From positions 806,001 through 870,000 of the forward strand of contig CANPUZ010000031.1 of the NCBI GenBank assembly GCA_947579665.1: a stretch of 64,000 nt of DNA, in the 5' to 3' direction. Below, in pieces: positions 49,101 through 56,673 of this stretch; position 1 is the stretch's first letter, and each line of letters opens with the position of its first letter. Under the pieces are notes generated by a model that ran no database searches, had not been told where the DNA came from, and saw only the letters and a list, made by a program, of their open reading frames with translations. A program made the position numbers and the translations under genes. Origin of the DNA: Sympetrum striolatum (taxonomy: Eukaryota; Arthropoda; Insecta; Odonata; Libellulidae).

Positions 49101-49819
49101 ACTCGTTCAATAGCTTCGCAAACTCCCAATTCCTCGCCGCTTTTCAACGTTACCCTGTTGTCCGATAAGTTTGCTACTTTTACGGTCACAATTTTATTCA
49201 GTCTGACCAAACTCCTTGCAATTAGTAGTCCGTTCCTAGTCTCCGTTGGTTCAATAATCGCCACTCCTTCTTCCGGGGCATTTTTCTCTAATCGTGCTTG
49301 AACTACAATTTCCGAATTCGGGGGAATTCTCACGTCTTCGTTTATGAGAACTTTGGTCCTTTTCATTGACGATATAGACGACGAAAACAATAGCTCTTCA
49401 TTCCCGATTCGAAGTAGCTTGTTCTGAAAATCCACCACAAAGTTGAAGTCTGACATGATGTCCACGCCCAATATAAATTCGTCCGTGATGTCGGCGACGA
49501 GCACCTTCGATTCGATTTCTACACTTCCCAAAATGATCTTGACTGAGGTTTCCCCACGTATGGCGATTTTCTCTCCGCTGACTGTCTCCAGCATGGCTTT
49601 GTTTGATAAACGGGTCACCGATCGGTGAAGAGTCATGTGTGGCCTCATCACTGATCTGGTCGCTCCGGTATCCACGGTAAAATCGCAAGGCCGCCCATTT
49701 AAAATGCCTGGCAAAACAAGGCTTCCATTGTTCTTTTTGAAGGCTGAGATCTTAATTCCAGGGGCTTGAATTCCGTTTGCCAGCGTTCGCCCCCTTATAC
49801 TGACAACTCGGCGTTTCCC
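46166..49819 (-). CDS. pol: Pol polyprotein (protease, RT, RNase H, integrase), element 1
   Basis: The frame is open from the frameshift site at 49819 to the stop at 46166; 1182 residues follow the TTG at 49714, which is not a convincing start. Counting from there: aspartic protease DTGA at 15-18 with ILGVDIM at 81-87; RT with RFCVDYRRLN (329-338), TTLDLKSGYWQ and YLDD at 430-433; RNase H with TDAS (578-581), RKELLAI and RTDHSALQ; integrase zinc site H821, H828, C858, C861; catalytic D890, D950, E986 (D-D35-E); a C-terminal WDGPYRV GPY/F-like motif. All catalytic residues are present. It copies element RNA into DNA in the cytoplasmic particle and inserts it in the nucleus. Translated as a Gag-Pol fusion by -1 frameshift. 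Confidence 0.92.
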   Translation of the reverse strand, partial: GKRRVVSIRGRTLANGIQAPGIKISAFKKNNGSLVLPGILNGRPCDFTVDTGATRSVMRPHMTLHRSVTRLSNKAMLETVSGEKIAIRGETSVKIILGSVEIESKVLVADITDEFILGVDIMSDFNFVVDFQNKLLRIGNEELLFSSSISSMKRTKVLINEDVRIPPNSEIVVQARLEKNAPEEGVAIIEPTETRNGLLIARSLVRLNKIVTVKVANLSDNRVTLKSGEELGVCEAIERVARCDIKPERRNNKPGDIEMIVDNFKKTWNHLPSKELDEAIKFIADEADLFATNKITGRTNLVQHRINIGTAQPIRQPPRRVPFAKQHELNESIQSMLEDGVIEESNSPWSSPVVLVTKKDGSMRFCVDYRRLNDVTKKDSFPLPRIDDILNTLSKAKWFTTLDLKSGYWQVEMHKDDKEKTAFSTGKGLYQFNVMPFGLCNAPATFERLMELVLRGLTWESCLVYLDDILIIGKDFDDHLVNLKTVFGRLRNAHLQLNPKKCTLFQERISFLGHVVSSAGVETDPTKIQDVKEWRQPKNKHEVRSFLGLCSYYRRFVKDFGQIAKPLHGLTEKNRPFIWTAECGEAFQELKQRLITAPILAYPVDNSPFVLDTDASHHGVGAVLSQMQNKEETVIAYFSKTLGKAEKNYCTTRKELLAIVKAVDHFHTFLYGRKFLIRTDHSALQWLLNFKNPEGQLARWLERLQTYEFDIQYRRGKSHNNADALSRRPCAEKSCKFCTRQEAKEDAANREVLNRITVRAFTEVDSEITKNTVIQKQRDDPDLEIVRRWLDSRHRPSWQEISRYGPVVKAYWLQWDSLSMCEDVIIRKWESADGKTVTNQTIVPRDLVDTVLTELHDSRTGGHFGVNRTLARVRDRFYWANYREDVEQWCKRCDLCASKKGPRTRSRGKMMQYISGAPWERVAVDISGPFPMTNSGNRYLMVAMDYFSKWPEIVPLPSQDAATVGEALLEHVICRHGVPLEVHTDQGRNFESELWKHLMDKLGVKKTRTTPLHPQSNGMVERHNRTVNQYLSMFVDRNQRNWDSLIPLFLLAYRSSQHEATGYTPTMLLTGKEMRLPVDLIFGVPTTEEEDRQLKLPEYVGQLVDRLRVIHNFVRDKLKMCSDRTKMRLDRKPTVSPYEEGDMVWLYQPQRRKGRSPKLQRPWDGPYRVMKRINDIVYRIRLTPKTKPKVVHIERLSPYRGRETLGISARVYEFCCR

Positions 49820-50994
49820 GAACCGGTCTCGCGTGCGGGACTGGGGCTACGGCTTCGGTTATTCCTCTCAGTGGAACACGAGCGTCGGTGGCAATTTCTA
49901 CTAATGTGCCCACTTTTTCCGCAAGAGTAACACTTAATCTCTCTATTAAGAGGTCTCGGCAAACTTGGAAGATTTTTCAAACTCTCCACAATTTCCCGCA
50001 ATGTCTTTCGTATGTCAAAATCTTCATCCTGGTCCGACGACGGAACCGAAAATTTTACCTCTCGCACTCGGTCTCGTTTAGAGTGATATCCGGCTGCTTC
50101 GTATTCCAATGCTCGTACAATTGCATCGGCCAGATCCCTCGTCCTCGTGGTCTTTAAAAACAGGCGTGCTTCTGGATTCCGGAGTCCGTCTTGGAAGGTC
50201 GTAACGGCCAATTCCTGGACGATGTCTTCAGGTGCATGCGGATACGCTAATCTCGTCATTCTTTCCACCTCGGCTCCAAATTCCTGCAGCGTTTCTGTCG
50301 GCAACTGAGTCCTACATTTCAGCTGGGTCTTGTACACTTGCACGAGATGGCTCTGCCCAAAACGAAGCTCCAAGGCAGCCACAACTGACGAGTAATTGTT
50401 TTGGTTTACTTTGGAAATGTTTTGCAGAACATCCAAAGCCTTTCCTCGTAATGCCATTATCAAATTTGTGACTTTTTCTTGTTCGGTCCAGTCGTTATTC
50501 GAAGCAGCTATCTCAAACTGTCGCTTATACAAATCCCAAGATTTTTCTCCGTCGAAAGTTGGCGGTTTGACGGTATTTGTAGAATTCGAAACTGTAGAGG
50601 TTCCATAACGAATTTTCATACCTGCTTCGATACGTTCTTCCAATCCGTCTATGCGTTGCGCCAATTCTTTTGCCTCCTGTTGTGTGGTTTTAGCCTGTTC
50701 TTCCACACACTCTATTTTCTGCATCAAAGTACCTTGAGAGACTGTCATCATTTGTACGAGCTGCTGAAAACGTTCTTTCTCCTCTTCCTTTTCACGTAAC
50801 CGATCCTGTTTTTCTTGTTGCTTTTCTTGTGCTCGGCGTTCCTTCTCCTCTTCGTTTTCACGTAACCTCTCCTGTTTTTCTTGTTGTTTTTCTTGTGCTC
50901 GGCGTTCCACGTCTTGTCTGAGTTTTTCCATCAGCATCTCAAACATCTCCTTCGCCTCGGCCATATCGTAATCAGTCGATCGAGTTTTCACCAT
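49795..50994 (-). CDS. gag: Gag protein, element 1
   Basis: 399 residues from ATG 50994 (MVKTRSTDYDMAEAKEMF). The N-terminal part is a highly charged coiled-coil with a 22-residue repeat (AQEKQQEKQ-RLRE-EEEK) present twice. A retrotransposon Gag core follows from about residue 145 (PPTFDGEKSWDLYKRQFE ... ALRGKALDVLQ ... TLQEFGAEVERMTRLAYP). A single CCHC zinc knuckle, CYSCGKSGHISRNC, lies near residue 355, followed by an RS-rich tail. Forms the particle and binds element RNA. Overlaps pol; the stop TAA is at 49797-49795. Confidence 0.92.
   Translation of the reverse strand: MVKTRSTDYDMAEAKEMFEMLMEKLRQDVERRAQEKQQEKQERLRENEEEKERRAQEKQQEKQDRLREKEEEKERFQQLVQMMTVSQGTLMQKIECVEEQAKTTQQEAKELAQRIDGLEERIEAGMKIRYGTSTVSNSTNTVKPPTFDGEKSWDLYKRQFEIAASNNDWTEQEKVTNLIMALRGKALDVLQNISKVNQNNYSSVVAALELRFGQSHLVQVYKTQLKCRTQLPTETLQEFGAEVERMTRLAYPHAPEDIVQELAVTTFQDGLRNPEARLFLKTTRTRDLADAIVRALEYEAAGYHSKRDRVREVKFSVPSSDQDEDFDIRKTLREIVESLKNLPSLPRPLNREIKCYSCGKSGHISRNCHRRSCSTERNNRSRSPSPARETGSGNAELSV
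49813..49819 (-). promoter_or_regulatory. -1 ribosomal frameshift heptamer GGGAAAC
   Basis: In the Gag frame the site reads TCG GGA AAC, i.e. G GGA AAC, a canonical X XXY YYZ slippery sequence, seven codons before the gag stop. The pol frame is open without stops from here on. Confidence 0.75.
50793..50918 (-). repeat. Tandem duplication in gag, 66-bp unit
   Basis: CACGTAACC recurs at 50793 and 50859; the two 66-bp units encode the repeated charged coiled-coil segment and differ at a few positions. Confidence 0.8.
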
Positions 50995-51025
50995 AAATCA
51001 CAGTTTCGTAATTTTTTTCTCACTT

Positions 51026-51043
51026 ATCCCACTTCTGACACCA
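51026..51043 (-). other. Primer-binding site, tRNA-Leu type, element 1
   Basis: Minus strand TGGTGTCAGAAGTGGGAT, complementary to the CCA end of a tRNA-Leu (…ATCCCACTTCTGACACCA); the tRNA identity is from memory of leucine tRNA 3' ends. It lies next to the 5' LTR end. Confidence 0.75.
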
Positions 51044-51044
51044 A

Positions 51045-51260
51045 AATTATTACGAAAACCGTGAGTTCGGGGATGAGTGAGACTCGTTTTAAAAGAAACA
51101 ACAAACTTTATTTCCTAAACTCAATCGAGCAAAGCCAAATATCAAATAAAAACCGTCAAAACGATCCAATCTTTCATTCACTGTCCCTCACAACAATCAA
51201 CACCGTCGCTAAAACAAACTCGTTACCAACACAAGTCCCCCACTCTCCAGCCTTGTAACA
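51045..51260 (-). repeat. 5' LTR of element 1
   Basis: About 216 bp, starting TGTTACAAGG at 51260 and ending at about 51045 near GTAATAATT. The start is sharply set by the TIR junction at 51261; the 3' edge is set only by the PBS. No partner LTR was found, so boundaries are provisional. Confidence 0.55.
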
Positions 51261-51732
51261 ATATAATTAGGTATTTAACCGACGCTATGCTGAAAAAATA
51301 TTGTAAAAATTGATTAGAGCTATAAAAACAAGATAGAATACAAGGTGGCGAGATTCTTGGATTCGAGCGGAGGCGCCTAGTGAACGGCGCCACTTGTACG
51401 GCGCGCGCTCTCTATTTGGGCTGAATCTCGAAAACTACTTGGCAGATCTAATTAATATTTTGCGAAAATTACAGTTAATGTCTAACAATGCATTGGTAGA
51501 AAAATCAAAACAGTTGAAATATGGGAAGACTCCGTTATCTCCTGTGATGTTCAAAAAAGGCCAAAAATGTTGAAAATTATAAACTTTAAGTGCGATGCGG
51601 CACGTCTTACCGTTATCCGATTTAAATAATATTTCACACGATTTATTTTCTAACCAAATGGAACAACTTTAGGGGGCGTCCCGAAAGAATTGCTCAAAAA
51701 AAATTTTTCCCATATAAGTAAGGACCACCCTA
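51261..51732 (-). repeat. Right terminal inverted repeat
   Basis: Inverted copy of 43215-43665. Near the outer end it differs most (CTTATATGGGAAAAATTTTT against TTTTCGAAAGTTTGAAA on the left). Confidence 0.85.
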
Positions 51733-51742
51733 ATCTATTATA

Positions 51743-52684
51743 TACGAGTAAAATATAGCTTGCATACTGCAAGCAGATCGACAACACTAATTTCATAACG
51801 GCATTATATCGGGACGGTCCCGGAAAGGAAAAAAAGGATTGAAAATATACTTAAAATTCGCTTCAATTTAATCGTCTGGCATCGAACCCGGGTCTTTTTG
51901 GTGAAATTACTATGCAGCACATCAGAAGATCATCTTCTCTAAATACGTATGAAAATTCAAGCAGAAATATTGGCTGCAACTGCCTCAAACGAAGACCTAC
52001 TTTTCACGAATGTTAATAGCTCTCTGGATTCGAACCAAGGACGATCTAGGAAATATAAAATATGTTTTCGAAATGTATCTATATTTTCTATATATATACC
52101 GAATTTAAGTTTTAATATTATTGGGAAGGGGTTCAAAATAATTCTTAAAAATCGGATCAGTGACTGATTGTAGAGACGCCTGGTGTCGAACCCTAGACAT
52201 ATTGGCAGCTGTAAATGCACAAAATGACTTGCTAGGACCTGATCTAATTTCATAGAAAGTTTGAAGTCGATATCATGCCGGGAAGTACCTAAAATGTGTT
52301 TCCGTTATCCCCATAAGAAATGCATTGTGGAGTGCAAATGGCCCTCTGGGATCGAACCAAGGACCATCAGCGAATATGTAAAATTTGATTATGAAACATA
52401 TTCATGATATCTACCCACGTGCTGAGTTTCAAGTATCTATGTTATAGGGAAAGGATCCAAAAAAGAATCTTCAAAATCGCCACAATGCATTTTAAACGGC
52501 CGATTTTTGCCCCGACCTAGTATCGAACCGTGGACCATTTTCGGCGATGTCTTTTCTATTTTCGTTGGATATCGACGGCATCTCGCGATCCCTCGAGTTT
52601 CAACTCTCTACCTTTCCTAGAAATGCCTCAAAAAAAATTACGAAAATCTTCACCATATATCCTTATGGAGAAAATCGGGACTTT
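51743..52684 (-). repeat. Block 31, reverse, M1 and cap missing
   Basis: Stops at AAAATCGGGACTTT in the M2-M1 spacer and abuts block 32 (TTATACGAG) without a junction microsatellite. Five boxes. Confidence 0.85.
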
Positions 52685-52686
52685 TA

Positions 52687-53765
52687 TACGAGTAAAATGT
52701 TGCTTGCATACTGCAAGCAGATCGACAACACTAATTTCATATCAGCATTATATCGGGACGGTCCTCAAAAGAAAAAAAAAAGGATTTAATTGTTTCTTAA
52801 AATTCGCTGAAATTTCATCGTCTGGCATCGAACCAGGGTCTTACTGGTAAACCTACTATGAAACACAATAGAAGATCACCATCTGTAACTATGTGTGAAA
52901 ATTCAAGCAGAAATAATGGCTACAATTGCCTCAAAAGACGTTCTAATTTTCACGAATGTAAATGGCTCTCGGGACTCGAACCAAGGACGATCTTGGAAAT
53001 CTTAAACATGTTTCTGAAAGTTACTTATGATGTCTATCTATATGCCGAATTTCAAGTTTCTATATTATTGGGAAAGGTTTCAAAATAATTCCTAAAAACG
53101 GATCAACTTCTGATTGCAGAGACACCTGGTGTCGAACCCAGGACATATTGTAAGCTGTGAATGCACAGTTTGATTTTTATAAATTTGCTCTTGTGTCATG
53201 CCAAGTTTGAAGTCGATAGCATGTCGGGAAGTACCTAAATTTTGTTTCCGTTATCTCCGTAAGAAATGCATTGAGAAGTGCAAATGGCCCTCTGGGATCG
53301 AACCAAGGACCATCAGCGAATATAAAAAATTTAATTATGAAATATATTCATGATATCTAACCTCATGCCGAATTTCAAGTTTCCATGCCATTGGAAAATG
53401 GTCCAAATAAAATCTTAAAAATCGCCGCAATGTATTTTAAACGGCCGATTTTTGCCCCGACCTAGCATCGAACCATGGACAATATTCGAAGATGTCTTTT
53501 TGATTTTCGTTAGATATCCACGGCATCTAGCGATCCCTCGAATTTCAACTCTCTAACTTTCCGGGAAGTGCTTCAAAAAAATTTTCGAAAATCTTCACCA
53601 TGTATCCTTATGGAGAAAATCGGGACTTTGGGGCCTTCTGGAATCGAACCCATGACACCGAGGTTCAATGTCAGCTTTTTCCTGGAGGTTACACGTTATG
53701 GCCAATACGTCGTAAAAATTTCAAGTCGTTGGCACTTGTAGAACATGGTTAGAATTTTGATCCCC
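52687..53765 (-). repeat. Block 32, reverse, cap B
   Basis: Six modules, M6 box CATCGAACCAGGGTC. Standard length 1079 bp. Confidence 0.85.
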
Positions 53766-53808
53766 TATATATATATAGGTATATCCGGAGAAGCGTCTAT
53801 ATATCTAT

Positions 53809-54883
53809 TACGAGTAAAATGTTGCTTGCATACTGCAAGCAGATCGACAACACTAATTTCATGTCGGCATCATATCGGGACGGCCATCAAAAGAAAAAAG
53901 TGGATTGAAATTTTGCTTAGAATTCCCTTCAATTTCAGTGTCTGGCATTTGAACCCGTGTCTTTACTGTGAAAATACTATGAAACACAATAGAACATCAC
54001 CATCTCTAACTATGTGTGAAAATTCAAGCAGAAATATGGGCTACAACAGCCTCAAAAGACGTTCTAATTTTCACGAATTTAAATGGCTCTCTGGATTCGA
54101 ACCAAGGACGATCTTGGAAATCTAAATCATGTTTCTGGAAGTTATTTATGATCTCTATCTATATGCCGAATTTGAAGTTTCTATATTATTGGGAAAGGGT
54201 TCAAAATAGTTCCTATAAATTGAATCAATTACTGATTGTAGAGATGCCTGGTGTCGAACCCAGGACCTACTGGCTGCTGTGAAAACACATTATGACTTGG
54301 TTTGGCCTGATCTTATTAAATGCAAAGTTTGAAGTCAACAACTTGTCAGGAATTACCTAAAATTTGCTTCATTAATCTCCATAAGAAATGCATTGTAGGA
54401 TGTAAATGGCCCTCTGGGATCGAACCAAGGACCAGCAGCGAGTTCTAAAATTTTATTATGAAATATATTTATGATATATATCCACGTACCAAGTTTTAAG
54501 TTTCCAAGTCATCTGTAAGTAATTAAAAAAAATCTTAAAAATCACAATGTAAATTAAACGGGAGAATATTTGCCCTGGCCTAGCATCGAACCAAGGATAA
54601 TATTTGTAGATGTCTTTGTGGTTTCCTTTAGATATACACGGCATCTAGCGATCTCTAGAATTTCAACTCCCAATTCTTCCGGGAAGTACCTCAAAAAAAT
54701 TTTCGAAAATCCCCGCCATGTATTCTTATGGACAAAATCGCGACATTGGGGCCTTCTGGAATCGAACCCATGACACCGAGGTTCAAAGTCTGCTTTTTCC
54801 TGGAGGTTACACGTTATGGCCAATATGTCGTAAAAATTTCAAGGCAGTGGCACTTGTGGAACATGGTTGGAATTTTGATCCCC
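53809..54883 (-). repeat. Block 33, reverse, cap B
   Basis: Six modules; M6 box has an extra T (GCATTTGAACCCGTG). The M4-to-M2 part is shared closely with block 35 (TTGGTTTG(G/A)CCTGATC). Confidence 0.85.
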
Positions 54884-54908
54884 TATATATAACTTATATA
54901 TAAGTATA

Positions 54909-54960
54909 TCCGGAGAAGCGTCTATATATAATAGATATTATATATAGATGCTTCTCCGGA
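54909..54960. repeat. Junction palindrome, 24-bp arms
   Basis: TCCGGAGAAGCGTCTATATA (54909 on) is inverted at 54937-54960 with one mismatch and a 4-base spacer; then ATTCATTCATGTATCC and (TA)n up to the LTR. Confidence 0.85.
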
Positions 54961-54985
54961 TTCATTCATGTATCCATATATATAT

Positions 54986-55257
54986 TGTAACGGTATTGTA
55001 TTTTGTGTTTGTTTTTTTTGGTACAACGATTGGGGGATGAAGGGCTGCGATTTTCGCGTGTGTTTTTTTTTTGTGTGTAATGTTTATTTTGGACGCCCGA
55101 GGGCAGAGACGGTGGCGGCAAGGCCGCGAAGGCGGGTGAAGAAGGGCAAGACGGGGAGAAGAGCCGAGACCGCAAGGCCGAGAAGAAGGGACGGACGACT
55201 CAGGAGAACCAGCCCCAAGTTGACCGGCAGAAATAAAGAGAGGAAGGATCCGTCACA
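54986..55257 (+). repeat. 5' LTR of element 2
   Basis: Starts TGTAACGGTATTGTATTTTG and ends GATCCGTCACA. Contains a purine-rich AAGGCCGCGAAGG-type segment and an AATAAA at about 55232. Confidence 0.9.
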
Positions 55258-55260
55258 TTC

Positions 55261-55278
55261 TGGTGCCGTGACCAGGAT
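55261..55278 (+). other. Primer-binding site, tRNA-His type, element 2
   Basis: TGGTGCCGTGACCAGGAT, three bases after the LTR, is complementary to the CCA end of insect tRNA-His (…ATCCTGGTCACGGCACCA, recalled from Drosophila). Confidence 0.8.
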
Positions 55279-55353
55279 CCCGAAGGTGCGTCCAGCATTG
55301 GTTGTCGTGGGCAATTGACAGCGCGTCTTTCGACAGGGCTGGCAGTGTACGAG

Positions 55354-56673
55354 ATGGCGACCGGCGATTTTTCTGGCTACAGGACGAGGAAGGATTCGTC
55401 CGGCTCCATCGAGTCAGCGTCCGAGGATCATCCGGGGGAGGAGTCGTTGTTAGAGATAGACATGGCAGGGTTGGCGCTACGAGAAGGTAAGGCGCAACCA
55501 ACAAATGATTGTGATGCCCAGGGAATTCACCAGGCGTTGGAGAAGGTGATGTCGATGCTCACCGCAATGGGGACTAGAATCGAACGATTGGAACATAAAA
55601 TAGATACCAGTCAAAGTCAGATAGAGGGAATGGAAAGAAGGTTGGAGAGTAAAATAGACAGAAAAATTGAGGGGATAGAAAGGAAAATGGAAAGGATCGA
55701 AGAAAGTTTGACTGAAAGAGTAAGCAGAAAGTTACGTGAAGATTTGGGGGGTGACAACAGGAGAATCATGCAGGCGGTTCAGCATGAAATCGAGGGTGTG
55801 AATCAGGAATTGGAGACAGTTAAACGGGGACTAATAAATGGGTCCGGTGGCAGCGTGTGTTGCCGACCATGGCCGACGGACCTGGTCAAATCGCTACGTT
55901 TTCGCGGATTGCGGGAGGAACACCCCATTCAATTCTTGAGAGAAATGGAGACCAATTTCGCCATGGCGGGAATATCGGAGGAGAAGAAGAAGTACTATTT
56001 TGATGGGTTGCTCGAGGGGCACGCGAAGACGTGGGCTAATTCATTGTTCCCTCAACCGAAAAATTACCAGGAGATGAGGGAGAAGTTTCTAGAGACTTAT
56101 TGGGGTCCCCACGAACAGCATGAACATAACGAAAAAATCCGTTCGGGAGTGTACCGCCGGAATACGGGGGTAACGATGAAACAATACGTCACGGAAAAAA
56201 TATCACTGTCCAGATTGTGTCAGCCACCGTGGGTTGAGGAGGAATTAGTGTTTGTGCTATGTAGACAGTTGCCGCCTCGCGTACAAGACGTATTAAACAC
56301 CGCGGAAAACCTCACTTTGGAAAAGTTACAGAGCCTTTTAGGGAAGTATGACAAATCTGGAAACCCATATAGCGATGGGATGGTTAATTGTAATCGCCCG
56401 CAGGAAATGGGAAATGGCGGTGGAAATCAGTACCGGAATAATCAAGGCGGGTTTTATGGAAATCAAAATTCTAGAGGGAATGAGCAAGAAAGAAACCGAG
56501 ACCGGAGAATGCGGAACTATAATCCCCAAAATAATCAAAATTATATACGAGATTATCGGGAAGTTAGTAACACTCAATCACCGACGAGGGAGGCACGCGA
56601 GCTAGGATCGGACCATTTAAACCGACCGGGGTTACGCGAGGAGCGTTCGTCGCCGATGACTCGACAACAATAG
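55354..56673 (+). CDS. gag: Gag protein, element 2
   Basis: 439 residues from ATG 55354 (MATGDFSGYRTRKDSSG); the frame is open further up to 55315 but has only TTG there. Middle part: long coiled-coil (IERLEHKIDTSQSQIEGMER and similar heptads), then a Gag core (SLRFRGLREEHPIQFLREME ... YYFDGLLEGHAKTWANSLFP). The C-terminus is rich in N, Q, G and R (NQGGFYGNQNSRGNEQERNR) with no CCHC zinc knuckle, so RNA binding may use this basic region. Overlaps pol by 58 bases; stop TAG at 56671-56673. Confidence 0.9.
   Translation: MATGDFSGYRTRKDSSGSIESASEDHPGEESLLEIDMAGLALREGKAQPTNDCDAQGIHQALEKVMSMLTAMGTRIERLEHKIDTSQSQIEGMERRLESKIDRKIEGIERKMERIEESLTERVSRKLREDLGGDNRRIMQAVQHEIEGVNQELETVKRGLINGSGGSVCCRPWPTDLVKSLRFRGLREEHPIQFLREMETNFAMAGISEEKKKYYFDGLLEGHAKTWANSLFPQPKNYQEMREKFLETYWGPHEQHEHNEKIRSGVYRRNTGVTMKQYVTEKISLSRLCQPPWVEEELVFVLCRQLPPRVQDVLNTAENLTLEKLQSLLGKYDKSGNPYSDGMVNCNRPQEMGNGGGNQYRNNQGGFYGNQNSRGNEQERNRDRRMRNYNPQNNQNYIRDYREVSNTQSPTREARELGSDHLNRPGLREERSSPMTRQQ
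56616..56622 (+). promoter_or_regulatory. -1 ribosomal frameshift heptamer TTTAAAC
   Basis: In the Gag frame the codons are CAT TTA AAC, i.e. T TTA AAC, the strong slippery heptamer known from several -1 frameshifting genes. Downstream, ACGC (56634-56637) can pair with GCGT (56643-56646), and CGAC (56623-56626) with GTCG (56649-56652), as a candidate stimulatory structure. Pol frame is open from here. Confidence 0.8.

Larger units (their letters stand above)
46166..51260 (-). mobile_element. Ty3/gypsy LTR retrotransposon 1, 3' LTR not found
   Basis: Minus-strand order: 5' LTR (about 51260-51045), PBS, gag, -1 frameshift site, pol. It sits immediately at the inner edge of the transposon's right TIR (CTAATTATAT then TGTTACAAGG), so it inserted into the DNA transposon. 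Domain order protease-RT-RNase H-integrase places it in Ty3/gypsy; the pol style resembles 412/mdg1-type elements. Both long frames are open, so the copy is young or recently active apart from the missing 3' LTR. The left boundary is uncertain. Confidence 0.8.
43215..51732. mobile_element. DNA transposon with about 450-bp TIRs, invaded by a Ty3/gypsy element
   Basis: The left end (43215, TAGGATGGTCCTTA) and right end (51732, reverse complement TTAGGGTGGTCCTTA) start terminal inverted repeats of about 450-470 bp with many small differences. Inside are a broken transposase (about 43840-45700) and, adjoining the right TIR, a Ty3/gypsy element. Flanks are part of the array: ATAATAGAT on the left and ATCTATTATATACGAG on the right. 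Because the flank is itself palindromic, only TA can be proposed as target-site duplication. I could not assign the superfamily from the ends alone. Confidence 0.75.
51733..54985. repeat. B-box satellite array, second segment (blocks 31-33)
   Basis: Continuation of the array after the DNA transposon. All three blocks are in reverse orientation. The outer end reaches the 5' LTR of retrotransposon 2. Confidence 0.85.

Noticed and set aside
49714..49716. TTG as a true start codon of pol in element 1
   Set aside because: The frame is open further upstream to an in-phase slippery heptamer; fusion with Gag is the better explanation.
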